Shown here: piece after piece, positions 1 to 8,637 of the stretch
How the letters are laid out: every line of letters begins with the position of its first letter
Position numbering within the stretch: the stretch's first letter is position 1
DNA from: Bacillota bacterium
GTDB lineage: Bacteria; Bacillota; Clostridia; Acetivibrionales; DSM-1351
Reading direction: 5' to 3'
DNA length: 9,775 bases
NCBI GenBank assembly: GCA_023436485.1
Contig: JAEZIU010000058.1
Span: forward strand, 1-9,775
Notes under the pieces: model-generated
The model's database searches: none
Seen by the model: the letters and a program-made list of their open reading frames with translations, nothing else
What the model was told of the DNA's origin: nothing
Position numbers and translations under genes: made by a program

Positions 1-675
1 GTTATACCGGCAGGTTCGGGTAATGATTTTATAAGAAGCATACATGGAGAATATCAGGGTAAGGAAATAGTAACTGATACTATACGAGGACAGGAAAGAA
101 GTATAGATTTGGCTAGGGCTAACGGAAAGTACTTTATAAATATTTCTTCCATAGGATTTGATGCCGATGTTGTTTCTAATGCTCAGAAATTTAAAAGGCT
201 GCCATATATACCGGGAAGTATGGCATACCTGTTTTCATTAATATATACAATTTTTAAAAACAAAACATGTGAGGTAAAAGTTACTATAGACGACAAGGAA
301 ATCAATATAAAAATACTTCTTGCCGCTGTCGCCAACGGAAGGTTTTACGGCGGAGGAATGTTGCCTGCACCCGATGCAGCTTTGGATGACGGATTGTTGG
401 ACATATGTCTTGTGCGAGAAGTCAACAGGCTCAAAATATTAACATTGTTTCCTAAGTATATGAAGGGTGAACATGGAGAAATAGAATATGTTAGTTTTAA
501 AAGAGCAAAGAAAATAAAAATTCAGAGTAAAGACACTATTGCACTGAATATAGACGGAGAAGTTCTTACAGAAAAGGAAATTGAGTTTGAAATACTAAAA
601 GGTGCTATTAATGTTATTTATCCTGTAGGTACGACAGCTGTAAGTATAACAAAGGAATGTGCAGTTAATTTTTAA
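1..675 (+). CDS. Diacylglycerol kinase family lipid kinase, 5'-truncated by the window edge
   Basis: The reading frame is open from base 1 and ends at TAA 673-675, giving 224 residues of a protein whose start lies outside the window. Near the left edge it reads PAGSGNDF, with GSGND at nt 13-27. This is the nucleotide-binding GxGND motif of the DAGK catalytic domain (DgkB/YegS/BmrU type). Further on are GGGM followed by APDA (nt 349-378), a DDGLLD stretch, and a late DGE (nt 553-561), which in DgkB holds the probable general base. The family phosphorylates diacylglycerol or related lipids with ATP at the inner membrane face, recycling lipid into phosphatidic acid. Full members are about 290-310 residues, so roughly 70-85 N-terminal residues, including the GGDGT motif, should be upstream. 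An in-frame TTG at 109 is not the start, because the conserved GSGND motif precedes it. The substrate cannot be told from sequence. The 16-nt gap to sbcD suggests co-transcription. Confidence 0.9.
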   Translation, partial: VIPAGSGNDFIRSIHGEYQGKEIVTDTIRGQERSIDLARANGKYFINISSIGFDADVVSNAQKFKRLPYIPGSMAYLFSLIYTIFKNKTCEVKVTIDDKEINIKILLAAVANGRFYGGGMLPAPDAALDDGLLDICLVREVNRLKILTLFPKYMKGEHGEIEYVSFKRAKKIKIQSKDTIALNIDGEVLTEKEIEFEILKGAINVIYPVGTTAVSITKECAVNF

Positions 676-677
676 CC

Positions 678-687
678 GGGGGAGGGG
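678..687 (+). promoter_or_regulatory. Ribosome binding site fixing the sbcD start
   Basis: A G-rich Shine-Dalgarno (GGGGGAGGGG) lies 4 nt before the ATG at 692. This supports the ATG at 692 rather than the upstream in-frame ATG at 659, which would add 11 residues, overlap the lipid kinase gene and place non-family residues before the conserved MKIIHTGDWH start. Confidence 0.8.
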
Positions 688-691
688 CAAA

Positions 692-1858
692 ATGAAAATA
701 ATTCACACAGGAGACTGGCATATTGGGAAAGTTGTAAATGAGTTCAGTATGCTGGAGGATCAGGATTATATACTCAATCAACTTATATCCGTTATATCAG
801 ATGAAAAACCCGATGCATTGGTAATTGCAGGAGATATATTTGACAGGAGCATACCACCTGTAGATGCCATTGAACTGGTGGACAGAGTTTTCAACACAGT
901 CCTTCTTGATCTCAGGGTTCCTATTCTTGCAATTGCCGGGAATCACGACAGCGCTGAGCGTTTATCTTTTGCCAGCAGAATATTAACAAATAACGGACTG
1001 CATATTGCCGGTAGTTTTGACGGCAATGTGCGCAAAGTGATTTTAGAGGATGGTTTTGGTCCAGTCAGCTTCTACCTTTTACCTTACTCAGACCCCCGAA
1101 ATATAAAACATATTTTGCAGGATAGTGAAATATCTACCCATGACGATGCAATGAAAAAGCTTGTTGAAAAAGTGGGACAAGCAATGTATGAAAAGGAAAG
1201 AAGTGTAATGATTACACACGGCTACATAACTTATCTTGGAGGACAGGCAGAAATTTTAAGTGAATCGGAGAGACCCCTTAGTATCGGGGGGACGGATGTA
1301 GTTAATTCAAATCACTTTAACTCCTTTAGCTACACTGCTCTTGGACATCTCCATGCGCCTCAACGGGCAGGTGCAGATAATATAAGGTATTCCGGTTCTT
1401 TACTGAAATACTCATTTTCGGAAGTTAATCAGAAGAAGGGTATAAATATAGTTGAAATTGACGGTGACGGTAATTCTCATGTAAATTTGATAGAACTTAA
1501 ACCTAAGAGGGATATGCGTATTATAAAAGGCCCTATTAGCGAGCTTCTGAAGCCTGAAGTGTACGCAGCCGCAAATACTGATGACTATATCTATGCAATA
1601 TTAACAGACAAAGGCGAACTTATTGACCCAATATCAAAGCTAAGAAGCGTTTATCCTAATGTAATGGGACTTACCAAGGAAAGCATAATGAACAGGGATG
1701 ATAACAAAACTTCTGCATCCGAGGGTTATAAATCTAAAGCTAAAATAGAACTGTTTCAGGAATTTTATAGCTCTATACAGGGAGAACCTTTGACCATGGA
1801 CGAACTGAAAATAGTGGAAAAGGTCATAGAAGAGGTAGAAACAGGAGGGCGTAAATGA
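692..1858 (+). CDS. sbcD: Exonuclease subunit SbcD (Mre11-type metallophosphoesterase)
   Basis: This 388-residue protein is the nuclease half of the SbcCD complex, which cleaves DNA hairpins and degrades blocked double-strand ends using two Mn ions. All the calcineurin-like phosphoesterase motifs are visible in order: GDWH (D8, H10), GDIFD (D48), GNHD (N84, H85, D86), THG (H176) and GHLH (H219, H221). The first ~240 residues form the catalytic domain, and the rest is the capping and SbcC-binding C-terminal part. Length fits the family (about 380-410). The chosen ATG gives the canonical MKIIHTGDWHIGK start and has a strong G-rich ribosome site. The TGA stop overlaps the sbcC ATG in ATGA, so translation of the two subunits is probably coupled, as expected for a stoichiometric complex. 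No disrupted motif or frameshift is seen. Confidence 0.97.
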   Translation: MKIIHTGDWHIGKVVNEFSMLEDQDYILNQLISVISDEKPDALVIAGDIFDRSIPPVDAIELVDRVFNTVLLDLRVPILAIAGNHDSAERLSFASRILTNNGLHIAGSFDGNVRKVILEDGFGPVSFYLLPYSDPRNIKHILQDSEISTHDDAMKKLVEKVGQAMYEKERSVMITHGYITYLGGQAEILSESERPLSIGGTDVVNSNHFNSFSYTALGHLHAPQRAGADNIRYSGSLLKYSFSEVNQKKGINIVEIDGDGNSHVNLIELKPKRDMRIIKGPISELLKPEVYAAANTDDYIYAILTDKGELIDPISKLRSVYPNVMGLTKESIMNRDDNKTSASEGYKSKAKIELFQEFYSSIQGEPLTMDELKIVEKVIEEVETGGRK

Positions 1859-4800
1859 AACCGTTAAAACTTACAATTAGTGCCTTTGGGCCATATGCAA
1901 CAAAACAGTTTATCGATTTTACTACTCTTACTGAACAGATATTCGTAATATCGGGCCCAACAGGGGCAGGAAAGACTACCGTTTTTGACGCTATCAGCTT
2001 TGCTCTTTTCGGTGAAGCTTCAGGAAGTAGTAGGGATAGGGATAGTCTGCGAAGTGATTTTGCAGAACAGGAAACGGAAACCTTTGTTGAACTTGAGTTT
2101 GAGCTTAAAGGTAAAATATACAAAATAAGAAGATCGCCCCAACAGGAGCAAAAAAAGCTAAGGGGAGAAGGATACACTATAAGAAATGCTGATGCGGAGC
2201 TTCTGATGCCGGACGGTACATTAATTACCAAAATAATAAATGTAGACGAGCGTATAAATCAGCTTCTTGGTATTAATAAATCACAATTCAAGCAAATTAT
2301 AATGCTTCCTCAAGGAGAATTCAGAAAACTTCTGGAATCTGACAGTAGTGATAGAGAAGTTATATTCAGAAAAATATTCGGAACCGAGGATTTTGCAGAA
2401 ATCCAAAAAAGACTTGATGATGACAGATCCGGTGTGGAAAAATCTGTTCACGACTTAAATACTCAGATAGCTACCCACATAAATCACTTTGATGTAGGTG
2501 AAGATCAAATACTTGTTGAAATGAGGACTGCTCAAAATATTAATTTGGCACAATTCACTACTTGTATTGAACAGATGATGCAAAAGGACAGTTCTATAAT
2601 AGAAGAAATCAAGACTGAATTAAATGAAACTGTAAAAGAACAGAGCTTGCTCCAGAACCAGATTACAAAATGCACTGAGGTAAACAAAAAGCTATCAGAC
2701 AGGGAACAAACCAAACAACAGTACGAAGTTCTTATGTCGAGAGAGAATGAGTTCCGTGAAAATGAGAAAATTCTTGAATATGCAAGAAAAGCCTTACCCA
2801 TAAAAGAAGTTGACGAGCAGTGCAGAAAAGTAAAGAAAGTACTGGAAATAAAGGCCGGTGAATTGGAACTGGCAAAGCAGGAGCTTGAGAAAAAGGAGTC
2901 GGAGTTCAGAAATACAGAAGAGAGCTTAAATACCCATATGAGTTTGGAGCCCGAAATTAAGAAACATGAGACCCAGCTTGCTTTATTGGAAAAAATGCTT
3001 CCAAAGGTTATCCAATATGATAAGGAATTAAAACATTTGGATTCTGTCAGGGATGAATACAGTAAATTGACCGGAGAAATTGAAAAGGCCCGGAAGGACT
3101 TGGAGACAAACAAAGTGACAGAAGTCCAGCAGGAGGAAAATCTGAAACTGCTTTATACAACCGAGGCCGAGTGTATAAGTCTTGAAAGCCAAATATCAGA
3201 AAACAGAAAGCTTCTTATGGAGCTTGATAGTATAAGGAAACTTATAGTGGTTTGTCAGGAGGAAGTTAAAAGTCTTGAAAAGAAGAGGACTGAGTTTACC
3301 TCTTTTGAAAAGGATTTTTATGATTTCAGAAGCAAACTGGAATTGATGGAGGACAATTATATTCAGGGGCAGGCAGGAATTCTTGCAAAAGCGTTGAAGG
3401 AAAATGCTCCTTGCCCTGTGTGTGGCGCTCTTGACCATCCAAAGCCTGCAGAAATGCCGGCCAGTATTCCCACGGAGGAGCAGATACGGAATAAAAAATC
3501 GGAATTTTCCAAGCTGACAGAACTCAGGACAGAGAAGTCTAAGAGTATTTCCGAATTAAATGGAAGTGTAGAGAGTAAACGTCAAGAAATAATCAGCAGA
3601 CTTAATGCTCTTGATGATAGTGTAATAATGGACGATAATATCGGATTGGTGGAAAGCGGACGTTTTGAAAAGGTGCTGGGGCATATAAATGCTATGGGAA
3701 GCGGTTTGAAGGAAAAAACTGTTGAATTAAAAACTAAATATAATACAAAAAAAGAATTTATAGATAAAAAAAATACATTAGAAAATGAACATATAGAAAC
3801 GAGGGACAGGCTGAAAGTATTGGAAGAGTCTGTTCAAAAGCTAACATCACAAAAATCCGACATATTTGGAGAGATTACTAGACTTCAAACTGAAGCACAA
3901 GCTATTGAAAAGGAGATTTCAGAAGATATACGCTCGGCTTCAAAGCTCAAAGCCAGAATTGAAGAACAAAGGAGTAAAATAAACAAATTCCGTGAACAAT
4001 ACGAGCAATTTAAAAAGCTTCATGAATCCTCACGAGAGGCTGTCGTCAATGTAGAAAAGGAAGTGGCTATAATGGTGTCCTCCATAGAGGAGGGCCGCAA
4101 AGAAATTGTCAGGTTGCAAAAGCTTTTAAAAGAAAAGCTTGATTATTCTAATTTTGCGGATTACGAGCAATATTTGAATATGAAAAAAAGCCAGGAGGAA
4201 ATTGACATACTCCAACAGGAAATAAATACGTACTATCAAAACTTAAAATCAATCAAGGATTTGAACCAGCGTCTTGAAGAGGAGACAAAAGGACTTGAAA
4301 AACAAGATATTATTATGCTAAACACACATTATGCAGAGTTTGAACAAAAGCAGCAGGTGCTACAGGAACGACATAATATTGTGTTCTCCAGATTTAACAA
4401 CAACTCAAAAACAATAGAACAGCTTACCGGTACTATTAAAAAATTAAGACAGCTTGAGGACAAATATTCCATAATCGGGAGGCTTGCTAATGTTGCAAAA
4501 GGGAATAATCCTCAAAGGATAACATTTGAGAGATATGTGTTGGCAGCATACTTTGACGAGATTATAATTGCTGCAAATTATAGACTAACCAGAATGACAG
4601 GATCAAGGTACTTCTTAAAGAGGAAAGAGGAGAAAGGAAAGGGACGGGCTCAGCAGGGGCTAGAATTGGAGGTTTTTGACAACTATACCGGAAAGGCACG
4701 TCATGTGAAGACTCTTTCAGGCGGAGAGGGTTTCAAAGCTTCACTTGCGCTCGCTCTGGGCTTAGCGGACGTTGTACAGTCCTATTCCGGGGGGATTAGC

Positions 4801-5004
4801 CTTGATACCCTTTTTGTTGATGAAGGCTTTGGCTCACTTGACCCTGAATCCCTGGACAGTGCCATAGAATGTTTAACTGAGATACAAAAAACAGGCCGTT
4901 TGGTAGGTGTAATTTCACATGTATCGGAAATAAAAGAGAGAATACAATCAGTTCTGGAAGTAATTCCAAACAAAGAAGGAAGCGTTGTAAAGTTCAATAT
5001 ATAA
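1855..5004 (+). CDS. sbcC: Exonuclease subunit SbcC (Rad50-type SMC-like ATPase)
   Basis: This 1049-residue ATPase partners SbcD and opens or remodels DNA ends for the nuclease. The N-terminal half-ATPase has Walker A GPTGAGKTT (residues 34-42) and a Q-loop with Q153 in MLPQGEF. Two long Glu/Lys-rich coiled-coil arms (roughly 170-510 and 530-870) flank a zinc hook, CPVC at C520-C523, which dimerises the molecule through Zn. The C-terminal half has the ABC signature LSGGE (954-958), Walker B LFVDEGFGSLD (D989, E990), a D-loop, and the H-loop histidine H1022 in VISH. All key residues are intact and the length is usual. The start has AGGAGGG at 1843-1849, five nt upstream, inside the sbcD end, with a 4-nt overlap. 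The gene ends with three tandem in-frame stops (TAATAGTAA, 5002-5010). A convergent terminator begins about 14 nt downstream. Confidence 0.97.
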   Translation: MKPLKLTISAFGPYATKQFIDFTTLTEQIFVISGPTGAGKTTVFDAISFALFGEASGSSRDRDSLRSDFAEQETETFVELEFELKGKIYKIRRSPQQEQKKLRGEGYTIRNADAELLMPDGTLITKIINVDERINQLLGINKSQFKQIIMLPQGEFRKLLESDSSDREVIFRKIFGTEDFAEIQKRLDDDRSGVEKSVHDLNTQIATHINHFDVGEDQILVEMRTAQNINLAQFTTCIEQMMQKDSSIIEEIKTELNETVKEQSLLQNQITKCTEVNKKLSDREQTKQQYEVLMSRENEFRENEKILEYARKALPIKEVDEQCRKVKKVLEIKAGELELAKQELEKKESEFRNTEESLNTHMSLEPEIKKHETQLALLEKMLPKVIQYDKELKHLDSVRDEYSKLTGEIEKARKDLETNKVTEVQQEENLKLLYTTEAECISLESQISENRKLLMELDSIRKLIVVCQEEVKSLEKKRTEFTSFEKDFYDFRSKLELMEDNYIQGQAGILAKALKENAPCPVCGALDHPKPAEMPASIPTEEQIRNKKSEFSKLTELRTEKSKSISELNGSVESKRQEIISRLNALDDSVIMDDNIGLVESGRFEKVLGHINAMGSGLKEKTVELKTKYNTKKEFIDKKNTLENEHIETRDRLKVLEESVQKLTSQKSDIFGEITRLQTEAQAIEKEISEDIRSASKLKARIEEQRSKINKFREQYEQFKKLHESSREAVVNVEKEVAIMVSSIEEGRKEIVRLQKLLKEKLDYSNFADYEQYLNMKKSQEEIDILQQEINTYYQNLKSIKDLNQRLEEETKGLEKQDIIMLNTHYAEFEQKQQVLQERHNIVFSRFNNNSKTIEQLTGTIKKLRQLEDKYSIIGRLANVAKGNNPQRITFERYVLAAYFDEIIIAANYRLTRMTGSRYFLKRKEEKGKGRAQQGLELEVFDNYTGKARHVKTLSGGEGFKASLALALGLADVVQSYSGGISLDTLFVDEGFGSLDPESLDSAIECLTEIQKTGRLVGVISHVSEIKERIQSVLEVIPNKEGSVVKFNI

Positions 5005-5017
5005 TAGTAAGAAATAA

Positions 5018-5048
5018 AAAGACTCCTGAGTCAAACTCAGGAGTCTTT
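5018..5048. terminator. Bidirectional hairpin terminator between convergent sbcC and glgB
   Basis: A perfect 14-bp stem (5018-5031 with 5035-5048) closes on a 3-nt loop, CAA. Read on the minus strand the stem is followed by TTATTTCTT, a fair U-rich tail, so it should terminate glgB well. On the plus strand the tail is only TTTAAATA, so termination of sbcC is probably weaker. The glgB stop codon (5037-5039) and its last codons lie inside the stem. No folding energy was computed. Confidence 0.85.
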
Positions 5049-7265
5049 AAATAGTGGTCTAAAAACAAGTACACCGAATGAAGGTATTGTAAGGCAAAGC
5101 TTAAAGGGTCTTCCGTGTAGAGGTTCGTTAATCACTGAATATATTTTATTTGAGTCATCCGGTTCATACCCGCCGTACTTTTCATAGTTACTGTTCATAA
5201 CAAGCTCATATTCAAGCTCGAAAGGTACACCGATACAATAATTATAATTAACCGCGGGTGTAAAATTGCAAACAAATATCAGCATATCGTGGTAGTCTCG
5301 GCCCTTTCTTATAAAGGAAACAACACTGTGGTCGTTATCATTGCAGTCTATCCATTCAAACCCGTCATAGCTTAAATCTACTTCATACAAAGCCTTGCTT
5401 GTCCTATATAAAGTATTCAGATCCTTAACATAGGTTTGCAGCTTTTTATGCATTTCATAATCCAACAGGTGCCAATCTAAGCCTTTTTTATCATTCCACT
5501 CAATGAATTGTCCGTACTCGCCACCCATGAATAAAAGCTTTTTACCCGGGTGTCCATAGGTGTACCCATAAGTAGCCCGAAGCCCTGCAAACTTCTGCCA
5601 GTAATCCCCCGGTTGTTTGCTTAGCATGGAGTACTTGCCGTGTACGACTTCATCGTGAGACAGTACAAGAATATAATTTTCACTGAAAGCGTACATTAAC
5701 GAAAAAGTTATAAGATGATGGTGGTATTTCCTGTAGATAGGATCCATTTTTATATATTTCAAGAAATCATTCATCCAGCCCATATTCCATTTAAAGGTGA
5801 AACCAAGACCACCCATATAGGGAGGTTTGGTAATCATAGGCCATGAAGAGGATTCCTCAGCTACCATTGTTATACCTTTAAAATAACTAAATACGGTTGA
5901 ATTAAGCTGTTTTAGAAAATCAGCAGCCTCAAGGTTGAGATTTCCCCCGTACTTGTTCGGAATCCACTGTCCGGGTTTTTTAGCATAGTCCAGGTAAATC
6001 ATGGATGCAACGGCATCTACTCTTAAACCGTCTATATGGTACTTTTCAAACCAGAATACAGCATTTGATATCAGGAAATTTCGTACTTCATTCCTTCCAT
6101 GGTTAAAAACAAGCGTTCCCCATTCAGGATGTTCTCCCAGACGTGGGTCTGAATACTCGTATAAAGCAGTTCCGTCAAAACGGGCCAAGCCATGGGCATC
6201 TTTAGGAAAGTGAGCCGGAACCCAGTCCAGAAATACACCTATATCATTTTGGTGACATATGTCTACGAAATACATGAAATCTTCGGGCTTTCCGTAACGG
6301 CTTGTTACAGCATAATAGCCTGTAACCTGATACCCCCAGGAACCGTCATAGGGATGTTCTGCAACGGGCAATAGTTCAATGTGTGTATATCCCATGTCTT
6401 TTATATATGGGACCAGCCTATCAGCAATAATCCTGTAATTAACATATACGTCCCCGTTTTCATCAGGTTCAGCAGAGGTTGACCATGTCCCCAGATGAAG
6501 CTCATAAATTGACATTGGGCCGTTAAAGACGTCCTTTTCTTCCCTGGCACTCATCCATTGCTTATCGCACCATATGTAACGGTCGATATCAACAACAATT
6601 GAGGCAGTTGCAGGCCTTTTTTCAGCGTAGTAAGCATAAGGGTCTGCTTTAAGTATCAGATTGTCATCAGGTGTCTTAATCTCAAATTTATAAATATCTC
6701 CGATGGATACAAGAGGGATAAATAACTCCCAGACACCTGATGAACCCAGTTCGCGCATTTGGTGTCTTCGCCCATCCCATTGATTGAAATCCCCTACTAC
6801 ACTTACGTGCTTGGCACACGGAGCCCATACCGCAAAAAGAGTACCTTTTACATTATTATGGGTCATAACATGAGCACCAAGTTTTTCATAAATCCTGTGA
6901 TGATTTCCTTGATTAAAGAGATGTGTATCAAATTCAGAAATAAAAGGCCAAAAACTGTAAGGATCATGTGTAGTGAAGCTATTTCCCGAAACATCTGTTA
7001 TTGTAAGCTGATATTCAAAAATATCACTTCTGTCCGGGAACGTTATTTCGTATATTCCGTCACTGCACAGTTTTTTCATTGGAAACGAGTTACCTGCAGA
7101 AACATCCACTAGCTCAACCATTTTAGCAGTAGGCTGATACACTCTGACAACGGTTTGAAGATTCTTACCTTCTACACCCAATAGGTGCATACCCAGGTAA
7201 GAGTGGGGATCTTTACATTCACCATTTATAATACTTGTAGCTGCTTGAACCAAATTTTTTCTCAT
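5037..7265 (-). CDS. glgB: 1,4-alpha-glucan (glycogen) branching enzyme, GH13
   Basis: This 742-residue enzyme cuts alpha-1,4-glucan and re-attaches the piece through an alpha-1,6 bond, creating glycogen branches in the cytoplasm. It has the long bacterial architecture: an N1 module (about 18-110), a CBM48 module (about 135-230), the GH13 barrel, and a C-terminal beta domain. Conserved regions are DWVPAHF (D347), GLRVDAVAS with nucleophile D417, VAEE with acid/base E470, and LSHDEVVHG with transition-state-stabilising D538. The length is close to E. coli GlgB (728). The ATG at 7263-7265 has an AGAGGTG ribosome site (7270-7276) four nt upstream. No glgC, glgD, glgA or glgP is in the window, so the gene is separated from other glycogen genes here. 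It has its own promoter candidate, and its stop codon sits inside the terminator stem. No catalytic residue is missing. Confidence 0.96.
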   Translation of the reverse strand: MRKNLVQAATSIINGECKDPHSYLGMHLLGVEGKNLQTVVRVYQPTAKMVELVDVSAGNSFPMKKLCSDGIYEITFPDRSDIFEYQLTITDVSGNSFTTHDPYSFWPFISEFDTHLFNQGNHHRIYEKLGAHVMTHNNVKGTLFAVWAPCAKHVSVVGDFNQWDGRRHQMRELGSSGVWELFIPLVSIGDIYKFEIKTPDDNLILKADPYAYYAEKRPATASIVVDIDRYIWCDKQWMSAREEKDVFNGPMSIYELHLGTWSTSAEPDENGDVYVNYRIIADRLVPYIKDMGYTHIELLPVAEHPYDGSWGYQVTGYYAVTSRYGKPEDFMYFVDICHQNDIGVFLDWVPAHFPKDAHGLARFDGTALYEYSDPRLGEHPEWGTLVFNHGRNEVRNFLISNAVFWFEKYHIDGLRVDAVASMIYLDYAKKPGQWIPNKYGGNLNLEAADFLKQLNSTVFSYFKGITMVAEESSSWPMITKPPYMGGLGFTFKWNMGWMNDFLKYIKMDPIYRKYHHHLITFSLMYAFSENYILVLSHDEVVHGKYSMLSKQPGDYWQKFAGLRATYGYTYGHPGKKLLFMGGEYGQFIEWNDKKGLDWHLLDYEMHKKLQTYVKDLNTLYRTSKALYEVDLSYDGFEWIDCNDNDHSVVSFIRKGRDYHDMLIFVCNFTPAVNYNYCIGVPFELEYELVMNSNYEKYGGYEPDDSNKIYSVINEPLHGRPFKLCLTIPSFGVLVFRPLFKDS

Positions 7266-7311
7266 GTAACACCTCTGAATTAAAACGTAGGGGCAAATTT
7301 ATATTACCACT

Positions 7312-7338
7312 ATTATAACATAATAAGGAAATTAACAA
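7312..7338 (-). promoter_or_regulatory. Extended -10 promoter candidate for glgB
   Basis: On the minus strand TGTTATAAT (7320 down to 7312) is a perfect extended -10. It is preceded, with a short 15-nt spacer, by TTGTTA (7338-7333) as a -35. This would start transcription near 7305 and leave a leader of about 40 nt that includes the ribosome site. I see no convincing terminator between the upstream lipoprotein gene and this promoter, so readthrough into glgB is also possible. Confidence 0.6.
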
Positions 7339-7385
7339 TGCCCCGTAAGTTTGCGTGATTCCGGTTAGAAAATATTCACATGGTA

Positions 7386-8444
7386 CTATTTTTTTGTTGG
7401 CCACTGATTTCTTGGGACATGCCTGTATACATCTTGAAGGCTATGAAACCCAGCACGTATAACAGTGTCGACAAGTGAATCCTTTGTCACTACTACAGGC
7501 TCTACCATTTCATAGGGAATATCATTTTCACCGTCGTTAATAAATCTATTGCTGGCATAATAATCATTTCTCAGTAGGCCCATTGCTACATCGATTGCTC
7601 TTTCAGCCAATTGGTCTATAGGCTTGTAAACAGTCAATAGCTGAGTACCCTCAGCTACTCTCTGACAGCCGGATATGTCGGCGTCGTGCCCGGCAACAGG
7701 AACCTTGCCTGCCAAGTGACTTTTAGAAAGAGCTTCTATTGCAGAGCCTGCAAGACCGTCATTAGCAGCGATAATAGCATCAATTTTTTTACCGGCTCGA
7801 AGGGCCTTATTCACACAATTAAAGGCATCCTCAGGGTTCCAGTCATCTGCCCAAACTTCATCCACTATTTTTATAGAACCTTCGTAAAGATACTTATCTA
7901 ATATATTTTTAAAACCCTTATTATACATAAAGCTATTGTTATCGGTTTTAGCTCCGTTAATTATTATGTAATTACCTTTGGGTACTTTGGATACCATCAA
8001 GGAGGCCATATATTCGCCAACTTTTATGGTGTCAAAAGAGACATAAAAATCAGTGTTTCCATTTTTAATTAATCTGTCATAGCAGATTACTCTTATTCCT
8101 TTGTTTCTGGCAAGTTGAACAGCTTGCTGAGATTTCTCATAGTCTTGGGCAACAATTATAAGAATGTCTATATCATTTGACAGCAGATTTTTAACCTGGG
8201 AAATTTGATCGTCTATGTTATTGTTTGCATTACGGAATAGAATCTCAGCACCTTCAGCCTGTGCCTTTTCCCTGAGAGCAGCTACGTCTCTTTGCCAACG
8301 TTCCTCGTGGAGACTAGCCATAGAGAGGCCAATGGTTATTTTGTCAGATTTATTGATTGGATTTTTGTAGGAGCAACCGGATGAAAAAACTACAATAATC
8401 AGACTTATAAGTGAAAGGAGTATTATTAGTTGCTTAATCCTCAT
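7386..8444 (-). CDS. XylF-like sugar ABC transporter substrate-binding lipoprotein
   Basis: This is a 352-residue extracytoplasmic sugar-binding protein of the Peripla_BP_4 (ribose/xylose) fold. Residues 5-20 are a hydrophobic signal segment ending in SSGC, so Cys24 is the likely lipid-modified residue; Ser at -3 makes the lipobox slightly atypical. The mature part resembles the D-xylose-binding protein XylF: GLSMASLHEERW (39-50), CYDRLI (121-126), SFD (136-138), ANDG (227-230), GHDAD (252-256) and VYKPI (272-276) match XylF blocks as I remember them. D-xylose or a related pentose is therefore the best ligand guess, not proven. The ATG has only a weak ribosome site (AAGGGCGGTG, 8455-8464, 10 nt away). 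No permease (XylH-like), ATPase (XylG-like) or kinase lies beside it, so it may serve a transporter encoded elsewhere or act as a sensor. Its 3' neighbour glgB is codirectional, 120 nt away. Confidence 0.85.
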   Translation of the reverse strand: MRIKQLIILLSLISLIIVVFSSGCSYKNPINKSDKITIGLSMASLHEERWQRDVAALREKAQAEGAEILFRNANNNIDDQISQVKNLLSNDIDILIIVAQDYEKSQQAVQLARNKGIRVICYDRLIKNGNTDFYVSFDTIKVGEYMASLMVSKVPKGNYIIINGAKTDNNSFMYNKGFKNILDKYLYEGSIKIVDEVWADDWNPEDAFNCVNKALRAGKKIDAIIAANDGLAGSAIEALSKSHLAGKVPVAGHDADISGCQRVAEGTQLLTVYKPIDQLAERAIDVAMGLLRNDYYASNRFINDGENDIPYEMVEPVVVTKDSLVDTVIRAGFHSLQDVYRHVPRNQWPTKK

Positions 8445-8519
8445 CTAAATTAAACACCGCCCTTGCTAAAGTATAAAAGTTTACTCTATATTAATTGAGA
8501 ATCCGTTACAGTATTTTCT

Positions 8520-8547
8520 AATATATTTTCGGGGTTCTAAGCGTTAA
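8520..8547 (-). promoter_or_regulatory. Weak promoter candidate for the sugar-binding lipoprotein gene
   Basis: On the minus strand TTAACG (8547-8542) and TATATT (8525-8520) are spaced 16 nt apart, matching 4/6 and 5/6 of the sigma-A consensus. Transcription would begin near 8513, giving a leader of about 70 nt. Such matches are common in AT-rich DNA, and TATACT at 8475-8470 is an alternative -10 without a good -35. No convincing CcpA (cre) operator was found. Confidence 0.3.
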
Positions 8548-8637
8548 TTTTATAGGTTTGTTTATAAATACTATATAAGGTTATCAAAAAAAACCAAATA
8601 ATACAATATAAGTTTGTGAAAATTAACCAATTACGTT

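Noticed and set aside
109..675. TTG at 109 as the start of the lipid kinase
   Set aside because: The frame is open to base 1 and the conserved GSGND motif lies upstream, so the gene is cut by the window edge.
659..691. Upstream in-frame ATG extending sbcD by 11 residues
   Set aside because: It overlaps the lipid kinase gene, lacks a ribosome site, and the family start MKIIHTGDWH with a strong G-rich site begins at 692.
1824..3438. Minus-strand open frames inside sbcC (1824-2231, 2532-3113, 3196-3438)
   Set aside because: They are antisense shadows of coiled-coil codons, rich in Ser/Phe/Leu, with no family resemblance or ribosome site.
6001..7112. Plus-strand open frames inside glgB (6001-6213, 6192-6374, 6759-7112)
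   Set aside because: They lie wholly antisense to conserved glgB domains and show no recognisable protein features.
7290..7345. GGGGCA (7290-7295) and TGCCCC (7339-7344) as a terminator between the lipoprotein gene and glgB
   Set aside because: The arms are 6 bp with a loop over 40 nt and no T-run; it is not a plausible intrinsic terminator.
7219..7404. 61-residue minus-strand frame bridging the lipoprotein and glgB genes, possibly a leader peptide
   Set aside because: It starts at GTG without a ribosome site, overlaps both genes out of frame, and begins upstream of the better glgB promoter.
8535..8548. Possible cre (CcpA) site around TCTAAGCGTTAATT
   Set aside because: It departs from the cre consensus at three fixed positions, including both outer bases of the right half, so it is too weak to support.
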